Below, one piece after another: positions 39,301 to 52,404 of a stretch of DNA of 64,000 nt (position 1 is its first letter; each line of letters opens with the position of its first letter). This stretch comes from Panagrolaimus kolymaensis (Eukaryota > Nematoda > Chromadorea > Rhabditida > Panagrolaimidae). The notes under the pieces are model-generated. The model worked only from the letters and a program-made list of their open reading frames with translations. It had not been told where the DNA came from and made no database searches. The position numbers and the translations under genes are program-made. Location of the stretch: positions 1 through 64,000 of the forward strand of contig JAJQJQ010000047.1 of NCBI GenBank assembly GCA_028622995.1, in the 5' to 3' direction.

Positions 39301-39431
39301 ACTCTTCTTTGACTAATGTCTTTCATTTTAAAGCTAAAATTAAAAACAATAATGACGTTGACAATTTCGAATGGGCTAAAGATATTAAAAAATCACTTGT
39401 TCAAGCTAACAGCTGGTTAGATTATGACTAA
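33321..39431 (+). CDS. Single-pass receptor with two LDL-receptor class A repeats, EGF module and a very long cytoplasmic tail
   Basis: Twelve exons join in frame to about 1776 aa: 33321-33489, 33547-33672, 33734-33856, 33908-34021, 34070-34808, 34869-35787, 35941-36091, 36203-36362, 36416-36560, 36615-36923, 36970-37108, 37195-39431. A signal-type hydrophobic stretch (FLLFIFIIILQFKFASSQ) ends exon 1. LDL-A repeats lie in exons 2 (CDIGEFDC...CLDGSDE) and 4 (CHFEDALPC...CLDGSDE); both keep the DGSDE calcium box. Exons 5-6 are a Pro/Asn/Gly/Thr-rich stalk. Exons 7-8 hold a Cys-containing juxtamembrane part and an EGF-like module (CDEKSEC...CKCLPGT). Exon 9 holds the TM (VLFWVLLLLLSCLLFPIIGY). 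The tail of about 895 aa is Ser/Lys/Pro-rich with RSSS/SRSS-type phosphorylatable clusters and KLPRL repeats, and ends LVQANSWLDYD. It is probably a cell-surface adhesion or endocytic-type receptor. The ligand is unknown and I do not recognise a named orthologue. The start codon is tentative, since an upstream in-frame extension lacks ATG. Confidence 0.85.
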
Positions 39432-40116
39432 ACTAAAATTTATTTTTGTTAAGATTGAATAGCTTTTTTTACGCCATAAATTTTCCTTAAACTTTTTATT
39501 TATTTTGAGAACAAAGTTTAAAAAATAAGAAATCTTTCTTTTTGTTTTTTTACTTTCGCGTCAAGACTTTTATCTGCGTCTTATCACGAAAATAGCGCAG
39601 TTTATCCTTAATTTAATTAATTTAAAATTCTAAAAACCTTAAACTTTCTCCACTTTTTTCTGATATTTATTTAATTTTAAACTTTTTTCCATTAAAAAAA
39701 CTAATTTATTTATTTATGATGATATGTGCTTTCATTTAAATACGAAGTCCTTCTTTACTTTTTTTTCATCATCCTCGTCTTTCTTTGTACTTTTAATATA
39801 TATTTTTTTATTTATCTTTGTTTTTTACTTTATTTCTGCCAACTTTTTAAAAAAATTTACTCCATATTTTCAGATATTTTTTGAACCATATTTTTTTGTG
39901 TGTTTTAAACTTTGTTTATTTTTTCGTCAAAATATTTTAAATTGAATTTTTATCTTTTTTATTAAAAAAATGAATAAAAAATAATATCTATATTTTTTCT
40001 ATGTTTGTTTTTTGGAACGCAAAAAAAAAGAGAAAGAACACCGCCGAAAAAGAAAGTAATGTTTTTCCAATTTCATGCCTCTCTTTTTTTTTTTTTAAAG
40101 TTTGAGGATTGGTTTA
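39432..40116. other. 3' flank of the receptor gene
   Basis: AT-rich with long T runs. An AATAAAAAATAA tract near 39970 could hold polyadenylation signals. No other gene is seen. Confidence 0.5.
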
Positions 40117-43100
40117 CTATTTTCACACTAGAATGGTTTTTAAGCACTTTTTTTTCTATTTTTTCATAAAAATTACAACCTTCTCCAAAATCTAATCTTC
40201 TTGGTTGGTTTTTTTAACTGAAAACGCATGTAAGCATGAAAACAAAAAAAAGAGCTGCACTGCTGAAATGCATTATTTTTATTTTGCTTGCGGTGGTCCA
40301 CTTTTTCTTTTCTTTTTTTTGCCTCGTAAATTTTTTTTATGTTTTTTGTGTTCGGCGGGTTGAAGCTTTTTTTCTAATATTTATAAAACCAAAGGAAGTT
40401 CAAAAAAATTGTTTTGTTTGAAATTCAAAGGTGGATATTAGAGTTAAAATTGGATACACTTTTCCCCCTCAAATTGGAGTCTGGAAATAAGTAAGAAAAA
40501 GTCATAAAACAAAAAACGCCGAAAAAAACTTTTTAAAATTGAATTTTTTTTTGGCACATTTCAATTTTTGATTTATGGCCTTTTAGAAGTTTTTTATGAT
40601 ACTTGAGTGTAAATAAATTTGCCATTTTGTAGTTTCTATTTTTGACTTTTATCGCACTTTTTTTTCAGGCGCTTTGACTGCTCTCTTTTTAATCTTCATG
40701 TCAATTTGCCTAAAAAAAAATAAAAAATTTGTCTAAAAAACAAACCAATCCACTTATCTTTCGTCGGTGGCAATTTAAAGTTGGTTTTTTATTTATCTCT
40801 ACTTTTTTGCCTCTGAACGGATATCCTTCACTTTCTTTTCTCAAATTTTTTCGCTTTCTTAAAATAATTTTTTTTGTGAACTAAAACGTGAGTTTAAAAT
40901 TATTATTGGAAGTCAAAGTTCTTCCTCCTAATAAATTTAGTGTAAAATCTAATTTGTCACGAACGACAGATATTTTTTAAATAAATATGAACTTGTGATA
41001 CCATTAATTCGCTCCTTTCTTTTTTATTTTTGCGCCAATGTTCGCCGCTAATTTACTTTGCTTTTTTTTCTTTGCTTTTTTTTCAATAACTTTCAAAGAA
41101 AAGAAACAAGCAAAAAATTGAGTTTGGTTTTGTAAAAGTTTTTGAATGACTTTTTTTTGCAAAGTAAAAAGTGTTATTTTTTTTTCGCAGCTCTGTTCAC
41201 TTTAATTAGATTCATATAAAAAAAAGCCCTTCCGCATGCCTCAACGAAGAGCATAGACAACAGACATTTTTTTTAGTTTTTGCTTGTTTTTTCATGGGTT
41301 TTAAAAATGAAACTAAACTAACTTTGCTCCTTTTTTTAATTTAGGGTTTTTCAGTCTACGTTTGATGTTATTTTTCTGTGGAAAAAAGTTAAATATATCC
41401 TTCTCTTAAAAATGAGTGTGTAAGTTTTTTGATTTTTGAAAAGTCGATATTTTTTTTGTAATTTATTTTCCTTAATGAAAGTCTTAAAAGAAAAAGGGAT
41501 GCCGTATTTTCAATCAAATAACAAACTTTTAAAAAGGATCAAAGCTAAAGAGGGTAATAATTTAAACCGGCTGTCGCCAGGTGGTTGTAGCCATTTAATT
41601 GCTAATTCTAAATATATTTTTTTTGTTTGTCTTTTTTTCGAAAGTTGAGAAATGAATCACATTTTTTAAATGAATGAAAGTAATGGTTTTTAAAAGTACA
41701 AACAGAAAAAATAAATTTACAGTTTTGTTATTGAGTTTTTATAAAATTTGTCTCGACAAAATTATTTTCAAGGATAAAAGTAAAAAACTTTTAAAACTAC
41801 TGTAAAAAACGACTCACAGAAATCGCATCTAAAATAAAAATGGGAAATGAGATCATTTACTTTGATAAACATTCTTCTTGTTGTGTGTTATTTATTTCCC
41901 TTTCCCATTTTAAAGGCCTTAGACATCATCACGTCCATTAAACGAAACCTTTTCCTTTAAAAATAGAACAGAAAAAATCTGGAAGTTAAGCCGCTGTCTA
42001 TTTTTGCAAAAATAAACATTATTTTTAAATGCAAAAGATTATATCATCAGAAAAAATACGTGTGTTTTCAAGATGCCAAGAAAACGGAAATTCATACATA
42101 AAATTTTATTTTTTGCTCGTAAAATTGTTAAATACTGTGCCATTATTTTTTTAAAAGAATCCACCTTCGTTGAAATTAAATAATTTTGGCGGCAGGTGAA
42201 AAAATTTTTTTGCAATAAAAAGCAAATGATTATCTTTTTAATAGAGTCACGTTTGAATTTAAAATAAAAATTATTAGATGATCTCCAAACTAATAATAAT
42301 TTATTTTTTGGCTGGCATCACAGACACGTCTATTCATCATCTTTATGGCGGCTTAAACTCATATTAAAACTTAAAAATAAATATCTCTCGTAAATTATTA
42401 AAATAAAAAAATAAATAAATGTTTGCCTACATTCATTTATTATCCACGCTCACTCACTCGTTTTCAAAAAAATAATTATGTTGCAACTAAACTCATTTCT
42501 CGGAATTTGTTTTCCAAGTTTTTTTATTTCACAAAGGAAAAGAGCGAACGTCAAAGTTAAAGGACGAGGATAATTTTTCAAACTTTTTTATAAACATTTC
42601 TTTCCAATTCTTCGAAAAGCGAACATGAAGCTTTGAAACTTGCCTCGTGATTATTATCATTTCTTTATTATTTATTACAAGAAACTATTTATTAATGCAA
42701 AAAAAACTTAAATTAAAATGCAGCGTGAAATTTTAGCTCTCTCTTTTTTTGCATATTTTAGGCTTTGAACTTTTTTTTCAAAAAATAAACTTTACAAAGA
42801 TCGGCTTTTTTTATATTTCTGCAATTTATTTAGTTTCGCATGAATTAATTTTGTTTTTTTTTAATTTTTGGGTTTTTTTTTGCCAAAATTTTTTGGGTAT
42901 TTATTCTCGCGCGAATACTTTGAATTCATACATTCGCATTTACTGAAACTGTGAGATTTCAATGGTAAATCTAAAATTTGTCAGAATTTTGCTAAAATTA
43001 CTTTCGCAAGGCAATATTTATTTTAGTAAAAAAAGGGTCAAAACACACGCGTTTATTTCTTTTAAAGATTTATTGCCTATTGTTTGTTTTTTCCTTCCCC

Positions 43101-45262
43101 TAAAAAGCTAATTTATTGCCAAAATCTTGGTTTTTCTGTTGCTTAAATTAACGGCAATACTTTATTTTCTGAATCAATTTTTTTTTATAAAAAATATTTT
43201 ACTCGATTTTTTTTAAATTTATTTAAATTCGCTTGATACAAGTGATTATTTTTATTAAAAATATTAATTAACATATTTCGAGGTAATGATAAAAAATTTT
43301 CTTTGAAAAAAAGAATGCTTTTTTTGCACGCAAATAAAAAAATTACGTATATTTGCGTGAATGAGTAGTAGGTAGGATGATTTTTTAATCTCACTCCTTT
43401 TTGAAATTTCCTAAAAAAAGAAAAAGAACGGTAATAAACTTAAGAAATGAAAATCATATTTTTTGCAACAAACAAAAAAGAAAAGAATTCATACGTAAAT
43501 ATACTAGAAAATACATACACCTTCGGGATAATCGGATAAAAAATTTTTGACGAATTTTACGACTTTATTTTAGCATCATGTAGTTTAGGAATAAAAGAAA
43601 AGAATGCAGCCATTTTCTTTTCTATGTATAATCTTTTTATGGTAAATTCTTGAATTTTTACGCAAACAAAAAAAAGTTTAATTTCAAATTAAAAAAATGG
43701 AATTAATTTTATTTTATGTATTTTGGTGAGGCTTCTTTTTCTTGCATATTGCTTTTTTCTTTCTCGAGGGGGCTTTAAAAAATTTGTGTGGAATTAAAAA
43801 AAATTATATAAAAAAATGTCAGGGCTTTGTTTGAAACCAGCGTCACCAAAAAAAAAGAAATACTTGAAGTTTTTAAAGTAGCTTTTTTTTAACAAAAAAA
43901 ACAGCTGCTAAATTCCTTCCCTCGTATTTTTTTTCTTGTGTTTTTCAATACATTTTAAGACAAAAAATAATTTATTCTAAAGTTTAAGAAAAAATTTGCT
44001 CAACCCTTGAAGCTCGAAAGAATTAAAAAAACATCGGTCAATTTCTTGCTTATTTTTTTTTTGTTGCTTGCTTTGCCGCGAACGTGGGTAAGTTAAATAA
44101 AAAAATATTATAATTAGTTTTATTTTTCAGCCTTTTTTTTTATTGCAACAATTAAGTTGTTGTATGAAAATTTTTGTGTTTTTGCACTCATTTTTTTCTT
44201 CTGATCTTTGAGAATTATGTTTCGAATATATATTTTTTTGGAAAGAAATGTGTCATTATTTATTTTGGTTCCTTGTGTCAAAGCGTGCAAATATCCACTT
44301 TTAGAAACAACCATCATTAATTTTAGATTTGTCTTTATTTTTTGAGTGCAAGCATTTTTTTGCATTTTTGCAACATAAATATAAATGTTCATAAACCGTT
44401 TGTTAGTCAGAGTTTAATGTATTTATAGCGGCTAAAAACTACTCATTTTTTGCTTCCAAAAAATTGGTCTCTTGAGGAAGAAAAAATGTTTTTATTATTA
44501 TGGTTTTCTTTATAATCAAAGTTTATTTGTTTAAACAATGTTTTTCTTCCTCTTCCATTGTGTTCCAATCTGATATCATTTTTATCATCAATTTTGAAAT
44601 TGGTGTGTGTCACTTCTTTTCGGTCTCTGAAAGTTTAAAAGCAAACACTCTGGAGGCCATTAATTTAAAGTTTGTTTTTTGGCAGTTTTGTGACACTGAA
44701 GTTTTTTAAAATTGTTTGTAAGTTTTTAAAAGTTTTAAAATTGTTTGTAAGTTTTTAAAAGTTTTAAAATGTTACTCGGTTTTATTTTTTCAGTAAAATA
44801 TTTACTAAAATTTGGTGTGAGTTCCTTAAACAAAAAAATTACAAAACATTGGAATAATAATTTTTTTAAATATAAAACCTGCAGTTCGTAAAACTACAAA
44901 GCAATTTTCTTTACTCTTTTAAACAAAAGCTTTCTTTCATTAAGTTTTTAAAAATGCTTGAAGCTAGTTTTTTATTGTTCCTTCTTCCCTTCCGTCCTTT
45001 ATTCTTCCTCTATTTTCTCTTCTTTTATGTTTATGAACTTTTATTGCCAGTCACAAAATTAAAAAAAAGAATAAAAGTGTAACACTTTTTTTAAATGTTA
45101 TTATCATGATGTCGAGAGATAGATGATTCGCCACTATTCCGGCCACTGCTGCTGTTGCTCATTATTATTATTTCCAATCAAAAAAAATATTGTCAAATAT
45201 CGTTTCTTTTTTCTATGAATCAAAAATTTCAAAAAACAAGAGTGAACGCCGATTCCAAAAAA
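40117..45262. repeat. Noncoding segment, copy 1 of a diverged tandem duplication of about 5 kb
   Basis: A series of blocks is shared, in the same order and orientation, with 45316-49175. Examples are CACTAGAATGGTTTTT (40130 and 45332), GCACTGCTGAAATGCATTAT (40257 and 45446), CTGTCGCCAGGTGGTTGTA (41571 and 46533), GAGATCATTT with CATCATCACGTC (41850 and 46757), TTTTAGGCTTTGAAC (42757 and 47641), TTCCTTGTGTCAAAGCGT (44270 and 48260), and TGATATCATTTTTAT (44570 and 48536). Spacers between blocks differ by indels. ORFs are not conserved in frame between the copies, so this is not coding DNA. No function is known. Confidence 0.82.
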
Positions 45263-45315
45263 ATTGTTTTTTCCTTTTTTATTTCTCTTTTTTTAAATGA
45301 AAATTGGCTCGCAGC

Positions 45316-48300
45316 TTACTTACACAAACTAGAATGGTTTTTGAATAATTTTTTTTCTTTCGAAAAAAATTATAACCTTCCCAAAACCTAATCTTATCTG
45401 GTTTTGTAACTCAAAACGCGTGTAAGCATGAAAAAAAGAAGAACTGCACTGCTGAAATGCATTATTTATTTATTTTTTTGTGGTGGTCCATTTTTTTTCT
45501 CTTCTCCCAATTTTTTTTATGTTTTTTTTCTTGAATGTTTTTTTCAGAATACTTGGAAAAGCAAGGAAAGTTTTAGAAAAGTGGGCTTCTTTATATTCTT
45601 TGTTTTTACTTGAAAAGTGATTTTTAAACACAAAAGTTAATGGTAGTCAAATAATAGGGATTATAGCTATTCTAAAAATTATAAACGATAAAAAAACTTA
45701 GCTATTTCGATTTTAAGTTTTATTGTTTTTTTTCTTCTTCACTTTTTGATTTATGGTTTATTCGAAGTTTTTTTCCGGTGCTTGAACGCAACAAATTAAA
45801 TTTTTCAACTTCGGTTTGTAGCTTACTTCTATTTTTAGCTTTTATCGCACAATTTTTTTTCAAGCACCTTGAAATTAGATCTTCTTTTATTTTTATGTCA
45901 GTGTTTGCCACCTAAAAACAATCCATTTACCATTTATTTGACTGGCGGCAATTTATAGTGGTTGTTTTGTTCTCCCTTTTCTCTTTTTTTCCACATTCGA
46001 GCGGATACCCTTCACTTTCTTTTACTTTTTTTAATTCATAAATTTATTTACCATTTAAATGGAAGATGTAAAATTATTATTGGAACGTCAAAATCCTCCT
46101 TCCTTCCTTTTTATGTTTCTAATAAATTTATTAGCGTAAAATTAAATTTGTCACGAACGTAGGAACAGAAATTTTCCAAATAAATATGAACTTATCATTC
46201 CATTATTTCGTTCCTTTCTTTTTTCTTTTTTCGCAGCTCTGTTCGCTTTAATTAGATTCATATAAAAAAACCCATCCTCATGCTTTCTCAACAGAGAGAC
46301 AACAGACATTTTATTGCTTATTGCTGCTTTTTTAGTATGTTTTTTTAAAATTGAAAATAAATTTTGTCCATTTAATTTAATTTTAACTTTTTTATTTTCT
46401 TTTTTCCTTTTCTTTTTTCTTTTTCCAAGTTATTAAACTTTTTTCGATTGAAGAAAAATAGTGATGCTGCAATTTCAACCAAAATAAAATTAAAAAAATC
46501 ATCAAAACTAAAAAATAAAAATTTAAACCAGCTGTCGCCAGGTGGTTGTAACCATTCAGATTTTAACAACTTTCTTGTTTTTTGAAAGTTGAAAAATGAA
46601 ACATATTTTTTTTAAATTAATGAAACTAATGTTCCTTAAAAGTGCAAAAAAAAAAATTGGTTTGAAATATTTTTTTAAGCTACAAAATTCACAACTTCTA
46701 TGACTACTGTAAAAAATTCTTCGCCTCAAACAAATGAATCCAAAAAAATTGGAAATGAGATCATTTTTTCTGATAAATTTTAAGCTGCTTGCTTCCTTGT
46801 GTTCTTTATTTTTTTGTTTCCTCCCATTAAAGACCTTAAACATCATCACGTCTATTTTAAACCCTTTTTTTCTTTAAAAATAGAAGGAAAAAAATTGGAA
46901 GTTAAGCCGTTTATTCTTTTTATTTGCAAGCAAAACTTTATTTTTAACCATAAAAAGATTAAATCAAATATACATGATTCACAAAAAAATTCCAAGAAAA
47001 CGGAAAACGACAATTTTAGGTTTTTTCCTCATCCAAATCAAGGTATTGGAAATTTTTAAAGTCCACCTTCTTTTTTATTTTTTTAAATTAGAAAATTTAA
47101 GGCAGTTAAAAGAAACTATAAAAACCTACTCGAGAAAGTTTTAAATATCGAGAGTCACGTATGTGATTTTTGGATTTGGATTTGATCTTCAAAGTAAAAA
47201 AAACTTGGCTTCATTGACACTCTCATTCATCATCTTTTTTTTGTTATCTTTTAAACTTAAACTTAAAATAAGTATCTCCATTTCTCCAACATATATTAAA
47301 ATAAAAAACTAAATATTTGCCAACATTCATTCATTATCCCCGCTCACTCAATTTTAAAAAATAATTATGTTTCTAAACTCATTCATTTCTTGGAATTTTT
47401 ATTTATTTGGTTTTTTTTTCAAAGAAAGGCGAAAGTCAAAGTTAAAAAGGACAACGACAATTTATCAAAGCTTTTTTATGATTTCAGCCAATTCTTCGAA
47501 AATGTATATGTAACTCTCCACGGGATTATTATTTTTATGTTTATTTTTATTATTTATGCAAAATAAAACTTAAATTAAGCAGCATGTAAATGAAGCTCAC
47601 TTTGTTTCTTCTTCTTTTTTTTTTTGCATTTTTGCACGGTTTAGGCTTTGAACGTTCATAAAAATTTACTTTTCAGAGATCGCTTTTTTGTTACATTTTT
47701 GCTATGCTTGATCGAATTTTATTTGTTCCTTACATTTATTTTTCTTTTATTTTTTTTGCCAATAAATTTTTGGGATATTTAAGTTGGAGCAAAAACGTAA
47801 ATTTTTTATTTTTGAATTTTGTGGAATTAACAAAAAGTCCAAGGGTTTATTGTTTGAAACAAAAGCGTCATCAAAAAAAGAATACTTGTAGTTTTTTTAA
47901 AGAGTTTTAACATTTATAAAAAAACAGCTGCTAACTCCTTCTTTTTTCCTTGTGTTTTTGCAACACTTAAAAAAAATAATTTATTCTATTAAAAAAAATA
48001 CGAAGGCACACACTCGAAAGAATTAAACATCAGTCAACTTTTTTTAAACCTTTTTTTTGCTTTTGACGCGAACATGGGTAATTTAAATTTAAAAAAATGT
48101 AATTAGTTTTATTTTTATTGCAATTAAGTTTTTATGAAGAAAACTTATTTGAAACATTCGTTTTTTACTCTCTCTTTTTTTTAAGCTTTGATGCTTATGT
48201 TTTAGTATACTTTTTTTTGGAAGGAATGTGTCACTTATTTTTTTTTTGCTATTTTGGTTCCTTGTGTCAAAGCGTCCTCCAAATAGCCACTTTGATAGCC

Positions 48301-49175
48301 ATTAATTTTAGATCTATGTATCTTTATTTTTGGGTTCAAATTTTTTTGCAACATAAATGTTCAGAAATCATTTTGTTAGAGATTAAAGTAGTTTAAAATG
48401 GGTTTGTAAAATTTTTGCATGTTTTTTTATGCTACTTAAAACATTTTTATCTCTTCGCGAAACAAAAAATTTATTATTATTGTTTTTTATAATCAAAGTT
48501 TAAACAATGCTTCTTCCTTCATTGCGTTTAAATTCTGATATCATTTTTATTATCAATTTTGAAATCGGTGTGTCACTTTTTTTGGTATAAAAAGGCTTCT
48601 TTGAAACCCTAATTTTATGATTTTTTATAGCCATTCTAATTTTCTGAAACTATAAGCCAAAGTTTTGGAGAGTTTAAAAAAATTATCCATTTTTTATTTA
48701 AAAATTTTAATTTTTATAAAACGAAAAATTTGATTACGGTGTATTTAATATAAAAAATTTTTTAACCAATGAAACAATTATTTCTCCATTTTTTCTTCCC
48801 CACTATTAATTGTTGAAATAACTAACTACAAAACAATTTTTATATTAAAACAAAAATCTTTTTTTTTCATTAAGCTTTTAAAAAACTACAAAGAAGAAGA
48901 AAAAAAGCTCGTCGTAGGTGTAAGTATTTTGCTTCCTTCCTCCCTCTTCTTTTCATGTTTATGAACTTTTAACAAGACACAAACACTTTTTTTTATGTCA
49001 TTATCATCATGATTCACCGCCACCCTTTCTGCTGTTGCTCACTTTTTTTGAAAGTCAATGAAAAAAATAATAATATTATTATTATTTTCAATCAAAAATT
49101 TGCCAAATGTCATTTTTTTTTTCCTATGATTCAAAAAACGTTTTTAAAATTTTCGCACTTTTTGCTTCCGATTTT
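45316..49175. repeat. Noncoding segment, copy 2 of the same tandem duplication
   Basis: Shorter than copy 1 (about 3.9 kb against 5.1 kb) because several spacers are deleted, notably between the blocks matching 42.8-43.8 kb. Shared blocks run from ACTAGAATGGTTTTTGAATA at the left to the CTGCTGTTGCTCA and CAATCAAAAA blocks at the right (49030-49100, matching 45145-45185). No protein-like ORF is present. Confidence 0.82.
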
Positions 49176-50021
49176 TTCGCTGACAAAGAAAGTTTCATCA
49201 ATTAAAAAAGACTTTTAGAGAGGAAACTTTTTTCCTTTGTTTCTATGCAAAAAAACTAGGAAGTAACCAATTTAAATACTTTTTTTTTCTCTCTCTGTGG
49301 TTTGTTGCTCTTTGCTTATCACAAAACTTACTAAGTTTTTGAACACTTTTTTTGCACACATTTTTCTCGAGTATTTGGCTACTTATCTCCTGCCTTTTTT
49401 TAGCCGTCATCATTGGTCTTTATTTTTTTTAAGATGGGAGGGAAATAGGATTCAATGGTTTAATAGCCTTTATTTAGCTTAAAAATTACGACGTAAATTT
49501 GCAGCAACAAAAAAAATTATGCGATATAAAAGAAATTTTCGAAACATATATTTTTACATTTTTTTTTTCTTCAATTATTTGTTTGATTTATTCCTGTTTT
49601 TTTCCTTCACCAATATATTTTTTTTGCTACAGTATCCCATGTTTTTTTTCTTGTTTTCTTGTTTGAAGGCTTAAATCCCATAATTATTTCATCTTCTTTC
49701 TTTTTTTTAATATGGGAAACTTTTTTTTATGTATTTTGCTACTTCTTTAAAAACAATAATCTCTTATATATTTTTTTTAATAAAGATATTATCAAAGTAA
49801 TTTTAAATGTTATTTTTTACATTTCTTTTGAAAAATGTTTTTCAACATTAACCTTTTTTTATTATGCATCTTAATCCCATCTTTTTCGCTTTTTGAGTTA
49901 TTTTTTACTCTTTTTTTTGTTTTTTGAACTTTGTTTTTTTTTTCAACGAGAAGAAGGCGTGCTACTATTTTTTTTCGTATAATCTCCGCCATAATACTCT
50001 ATTTTTCATTTTAGTTTAAAA
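49176..50021. other. Upstream region of the GPCR gene, nothing recognised
   Basis: T-rich DNA with CTCTCTCT near 49290 and many T runs of 8-11. It presumably contains the promoter and 5' UTR of the downstream GPCR gene, but no element is identifiable. Confidence 0.5.
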
Positions 50022-51869
50022 ATGGATTCAGAAAAAATGACCTACAACATAAGTAATGAAATGTCAGAGAAAGTAAATTCAAGCAGCAGCTACAATATTG
50101 ATGTAAAAAATAATTCCTTGAATGGTGGTTTTGATTTTTTGCTGGCGACAACTACTGTACCTTCGATTATAAAAGTATCTCAAAATTTTGATCTCGCAAC
50201 AACAATAAAAACTTCTGAAGTTTTCGAATTAAATATGACTGAAGCTACGCCATTGATATATTTTCCTATTTTTGAAGCATCCATGTTGATGACAATTACA
50301 GCATTTATTGCTTTGGTCGTTAATTTATATTTGCTAAATGTAAGTATAAAATCATTCCTCTTAGAATCCAACTTTTATCCACTAATTTTCTTTAGTGTTC
50401 TCGATACCTTCGCCGCCCCATCGGAGTAAACCTCCAATTATGTGTCAGTTTAACCGCCTCCGATGCCGCATGTGCATTATTTTATATTTTAAGTAACTTA
50501 ATTAATATAATTTTACCCATGATGTTGAATGAAATATCTGTGATTTCAAATTGTTTTACACTTTTAATTGAAGTAAGAAAACACACTTTTTTTATAATTT
50601 TTTTAATTGGACCAAACCAAAAAAATAATTTTAATTTTATATCCTTTTTAGGTTCTAAAAATAGGAACATTTTTTGCTTCAGTTTTTAATTTACTTGCAT
50701 TGGCTTTAAATCATTACATTGGAATTGTGCATCCTTTACATCGAACTGTAATAACAACGGGTACAGTGAGAACTGCAATCGTATTAGCTTATGTTATTCC
50801 AATAGTTGGATTATTAACTCTGTTTACCGTTGTCCCAGGTGGATTTCGAGCTGGAGAACCATTTGCATTTTTCTCGAAAAATGGTTGTGAAGGTGGTAGA
50901 ATTTTCCGTAAGTTTTTTTCCCATAAAAGCAAACGATGAATATTTTTATAAAAAATATTTTAAAAATCTTTAATTTTTCAGAAATATTGGGTGTCCGTGT
51001 AATTATTGCCTCACCATTTATAATTTTTGTTTTTATTATTTCATTCCTTTATTTACATATTTTTATCCACATGAAACGAGTCTCGAATGATCCAATTTTA
51101 ACGAGTATGCATTGCTCAAAAACCACATCCAAAAAAACATCCAGTCGAAGGCTATTAGTCACAATAATGCTTTTAGCCGGATCTGCTGTAATTGGATGGT
51201 TGCCCACATTAATGCAATATATCTTATTTTGTAATGAATGTTTAATACCTTTAAAACCAATAAATACTTTTTATGTTGGAGTGATTTCTCAACTCGTAAA
51301 TGTGCTTAAATTAGTGGCTGATGGGTTTATTTATGCTAGTAGGCTAGTGGAAATTCGATATGCTATGTGGGTATTTCATCGAAATTTGCTTTCATTTATA
51401 CCAGGTAAAAATTAAAAAGTTTTTTAAAAAGCACACGACAAAACTTAATTTAAACTTTTTAGGAGGATTAGAATTAAAAAATAAATACGATCAAATTCCA
51501 AATGAATTTACTCGATACCTCAGTGAAACAATCGAACGTCGAGCTTCAAGAAAAAAAGTTTCAACTCGAAGCAATAATTTTTTGATTGGACCAAACGCAA
51601 AACAAAATATTCTTCGAGCTTCACAAAATAGTAATCAACACAAAAATCAAACTAGTCCTCCAACCGCGGCGAGGTCGTGTAGTATTATAATAAATAATGC
51701 TTGTGAAAAACTTACTCAACAACATCAACCTTTGATAACCACAAATTCGTGTGCTGCAATAGTTCGAAAACATAGTGGCGATCAACTTTTACCTAGTCGA
51801 CATCAAAGTGATGACACTTCTTCACCAACAACCAGTAGCAGTCTTACAGTACCCATTTGTGAAGATTAA
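50022..51869 (+). CDS. Rhodopsin-class G-protein-coupled receptor, 526 aa, atypical motifs
   Basis: Five exons (50022-50339, 50396-50572, 50652-50907, 50982-51404, 51463-51869) join in frame. The N-terminal domain of about 85 aa is Ser/Thr/Asn-rich with NMT/NSS glycosylation sites. TM1 has VVNLYLL with the conserved Asn; TM2 has SLTASDA with the conserved Asp. At the end of TM3 the usual DRY region reads [15 protein letters not shown], so Asp-Arg is replaced by Asn-His while the following IVHPL is kept. TM6 carries the GWLPT core (WxP-like). TM7 reads [10 protein letters not shown], where NPxxY would be expected, so Asn-Pro is Ala-Asp. The tail of about 130 aa is Ser/Thr/Gln-rich, suited to phosphorylation, and ends VPICED. 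It acts at the plasma membrane. The ligand is unknown; it may be an orphan peptide or amine-type receptor. All junctions are canonical. Confidence 0.82.
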
Positions 51870-52396
51870 AAAAACATGAATAAGAAAATGTTAAAACCTT
51901 TAAAAACGTGCCTTTTTGGTGTAAAAAATGATCTCATATAAATTTTATTGTGCGCGGTTAGGATTTTTGTAAAAATAAAAATTAAATGTAATTTTTTTGT
52001 CATTTTTGTATTTAATTAAAATGTTTAATTTTTTTGTTATAAATAATTTTTTGTTAATTAAAGTTTCCAATATTAAAGGGTTGTTCTTAGAATAAGAATA
52101 ATCTTTTTCCATCCCTCATATATTGAATAACAATAATAAAAACTCAAAAATATTTAAATTATCGAAGAATAATACCGGGATATAATTCCAGGTCATTTGA
52201 CCGATTTTTTTGCCAAGATAGACTGCCATGACTATAAAAAATGCTTCGATAATTGGATAAACGAATTTAAAAAATATAACAACAGTTTTTTTAGTAATCT
52301 CATTTAATCTAAAAATTGAAAGTTTAAACTTCTAAAACTTAAAAAGAATTTGAGAAGAATTCTAACCGTTTATGGACTCAGTCTCCCGCGAATAGG
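51870..52396. other. 3' flank of the GPCR gene
   Basis: AT-rich, no ORF. An A/T-rich AATAAAAATTAAA cluster near 51970 may provide polyadenylation signals. Confidence 0.5.
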
Positions 52397-52404
52397 GTAG
52401 CAGC

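Noticed and set aside
40236..45613. Pair of similar ORFs starting MKTKKRAALLKC and MKKRRTALLKC
   Set aside because: The similarity is at DNA level across the large duplication; frames diverge after 15 codons and indels are not multiples of three.
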